5,437 nt of DNA from Cytophagales bacterium (GTDB lineage Bacteria; Bacteroidota; Bacteroidia; Cytophagales; JAAEPT01): positions 1-5,437 of the forward strand of contig WTJX01000714.1 in assembly GCA_011524675.1 (NCBI GenBank), given 5' to 3'. Of the stretch, positions 5,157 to 5,437 are shown piece by piece (position 1 is the stretch's first letter; each line of letters begins with the position of its first letter). The notes beneath the pieces were generated by a model that did not search any database, had not been told where the DNA came from, and saw only the letters and a list, made by a program, of their open reading frames with translations. The position numbers and the translations under genes are program-made.

Positions 5157-5437
5157 TTACTGAAACTTCTTTATTTCATATTTTATTTTTTCTACCCAAT
5201 TTTTATCGGTAGGCTCTACGATAATTGCATTAAAATTTAATCTTTCGCTCTCAATTCCAACACCTTTTAAATCGTCAATATGCAATTCAAAATCAAATGC
5301 TGGTGGGTATTTAGATGAATTAATACTTCGAGATTGTAAAACTCTTCGATTTTGTTTTTCGTTTACAATTCTGTTGACTTTTATTCCGTAATATCTTAAA
5401 GTCAATCTTATTTTATTTTTAGTTCTAAATGATGTAG
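5157..5437 (-). CDS. Unrecognised protein, C-terminal part (cut by window edge)
   Basis: The frame is open from the window edge (codons begin at 5435) to a TAA at 5159-5157 and gives about 93 residues. A TTG at 5405-5403 could serve as a start, but the frame continues upstream without a stop, and a TTG start has no support, so this is more likely the tail of a longer gene. The peptide is soluble-looking, with basic N-terminal residues (RTKNKIR, EKQNRR), then YPPAFDFELHIDDLKGVG and FNAIIVEPTDKNWVEKIKYE before the end KKFQ. There is no membrane segment, cysteine or recognisable motif. Hand-counted GC over 5161-5400 is 67 of 240 bases (28 percent), below sampled lines of the baseplate gene (38-43 percent). 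I cannot assign a function. It may be an accessory gene, and it may not be related to the baseplate gene 159 bp downstream. Confidence 0.6.
   Translation of the reverse strand, partial: TSFRTKNKIRLTLRYYGIKVNRIVNEKQNRRVLQSRSINSSKYPPAFDFELHIDDLKGVGIESERLNFNAIIVEPTDKNWVEKIKYEIKKFQ

Overview
The window comes from a low-GC member of the Bacteroidota. Four things point there: the rpsF-rpsR-rplI order with no ssb or priB gene inserted, ribosomal protein sequences of the type usual in that phylum, no Shine-Dalgarno sequences, and a TAnnTTTG-type -7 promoter box ahead of rpsF. Large marine or host-associated Cytophagales-like bacteria would fit the other gene content, but the genus cannot be fixed from this stretch. 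Every supportable gene lies on the minus strand, so the window is transcribed from its right end to its left end.

In transcription order: (a) 5437-5157 is the C-terminal part of an unrecognised protein, cut by the window edge and clearly lower in GC than its neighbour. (b) 4997-1926 is a 1023-residue protein of the Bacteroidota contractile-injection-system baseplate type (gp6 / J-like wedge, Afp11/Afp12-like). (c) 1827-1216 is a fumarylacetoacetate hydrolase (FAH) superfamily enzyme with all expected metal-binding and catalytic residues. (d) 1215-729 is a 487-bp gene-free stretch rich in degenerate heptanucleotide repeats. (e) 728-1 is the housekeeping cluster rpsF (S6), rpsR (S18) and the first 34 codons of rplI (L9), read from a promoter at about 749-756.

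The ribosomal genes work as one unit: S6 and S18 bind each other and the 30S platform, and their genes overlap by 4 bp (ATGA). The baseplate gene and the FAH gene have no evident functional link. No sheath, tube, spike, ATPase or effector gene is visible next to the baseplate gene, so it appears as an isolated component unless its partners lie beyond the right edge.

The most unusual sequence-level feature is the non-coding DNA. Several gaps carry tandem units of exactly 7 bp whose sequence changes from family to family (GTTTTAR, CATNACT, CTTTAAT, RAGCARY, GATGTGA, CAAAGTA) while the period stays 7. The longest run covers 20 units in one unbroken phase (1010-1149). One run sits directly upstream of the FAH start and produces a spurious N-terminal extension of that reading frame.
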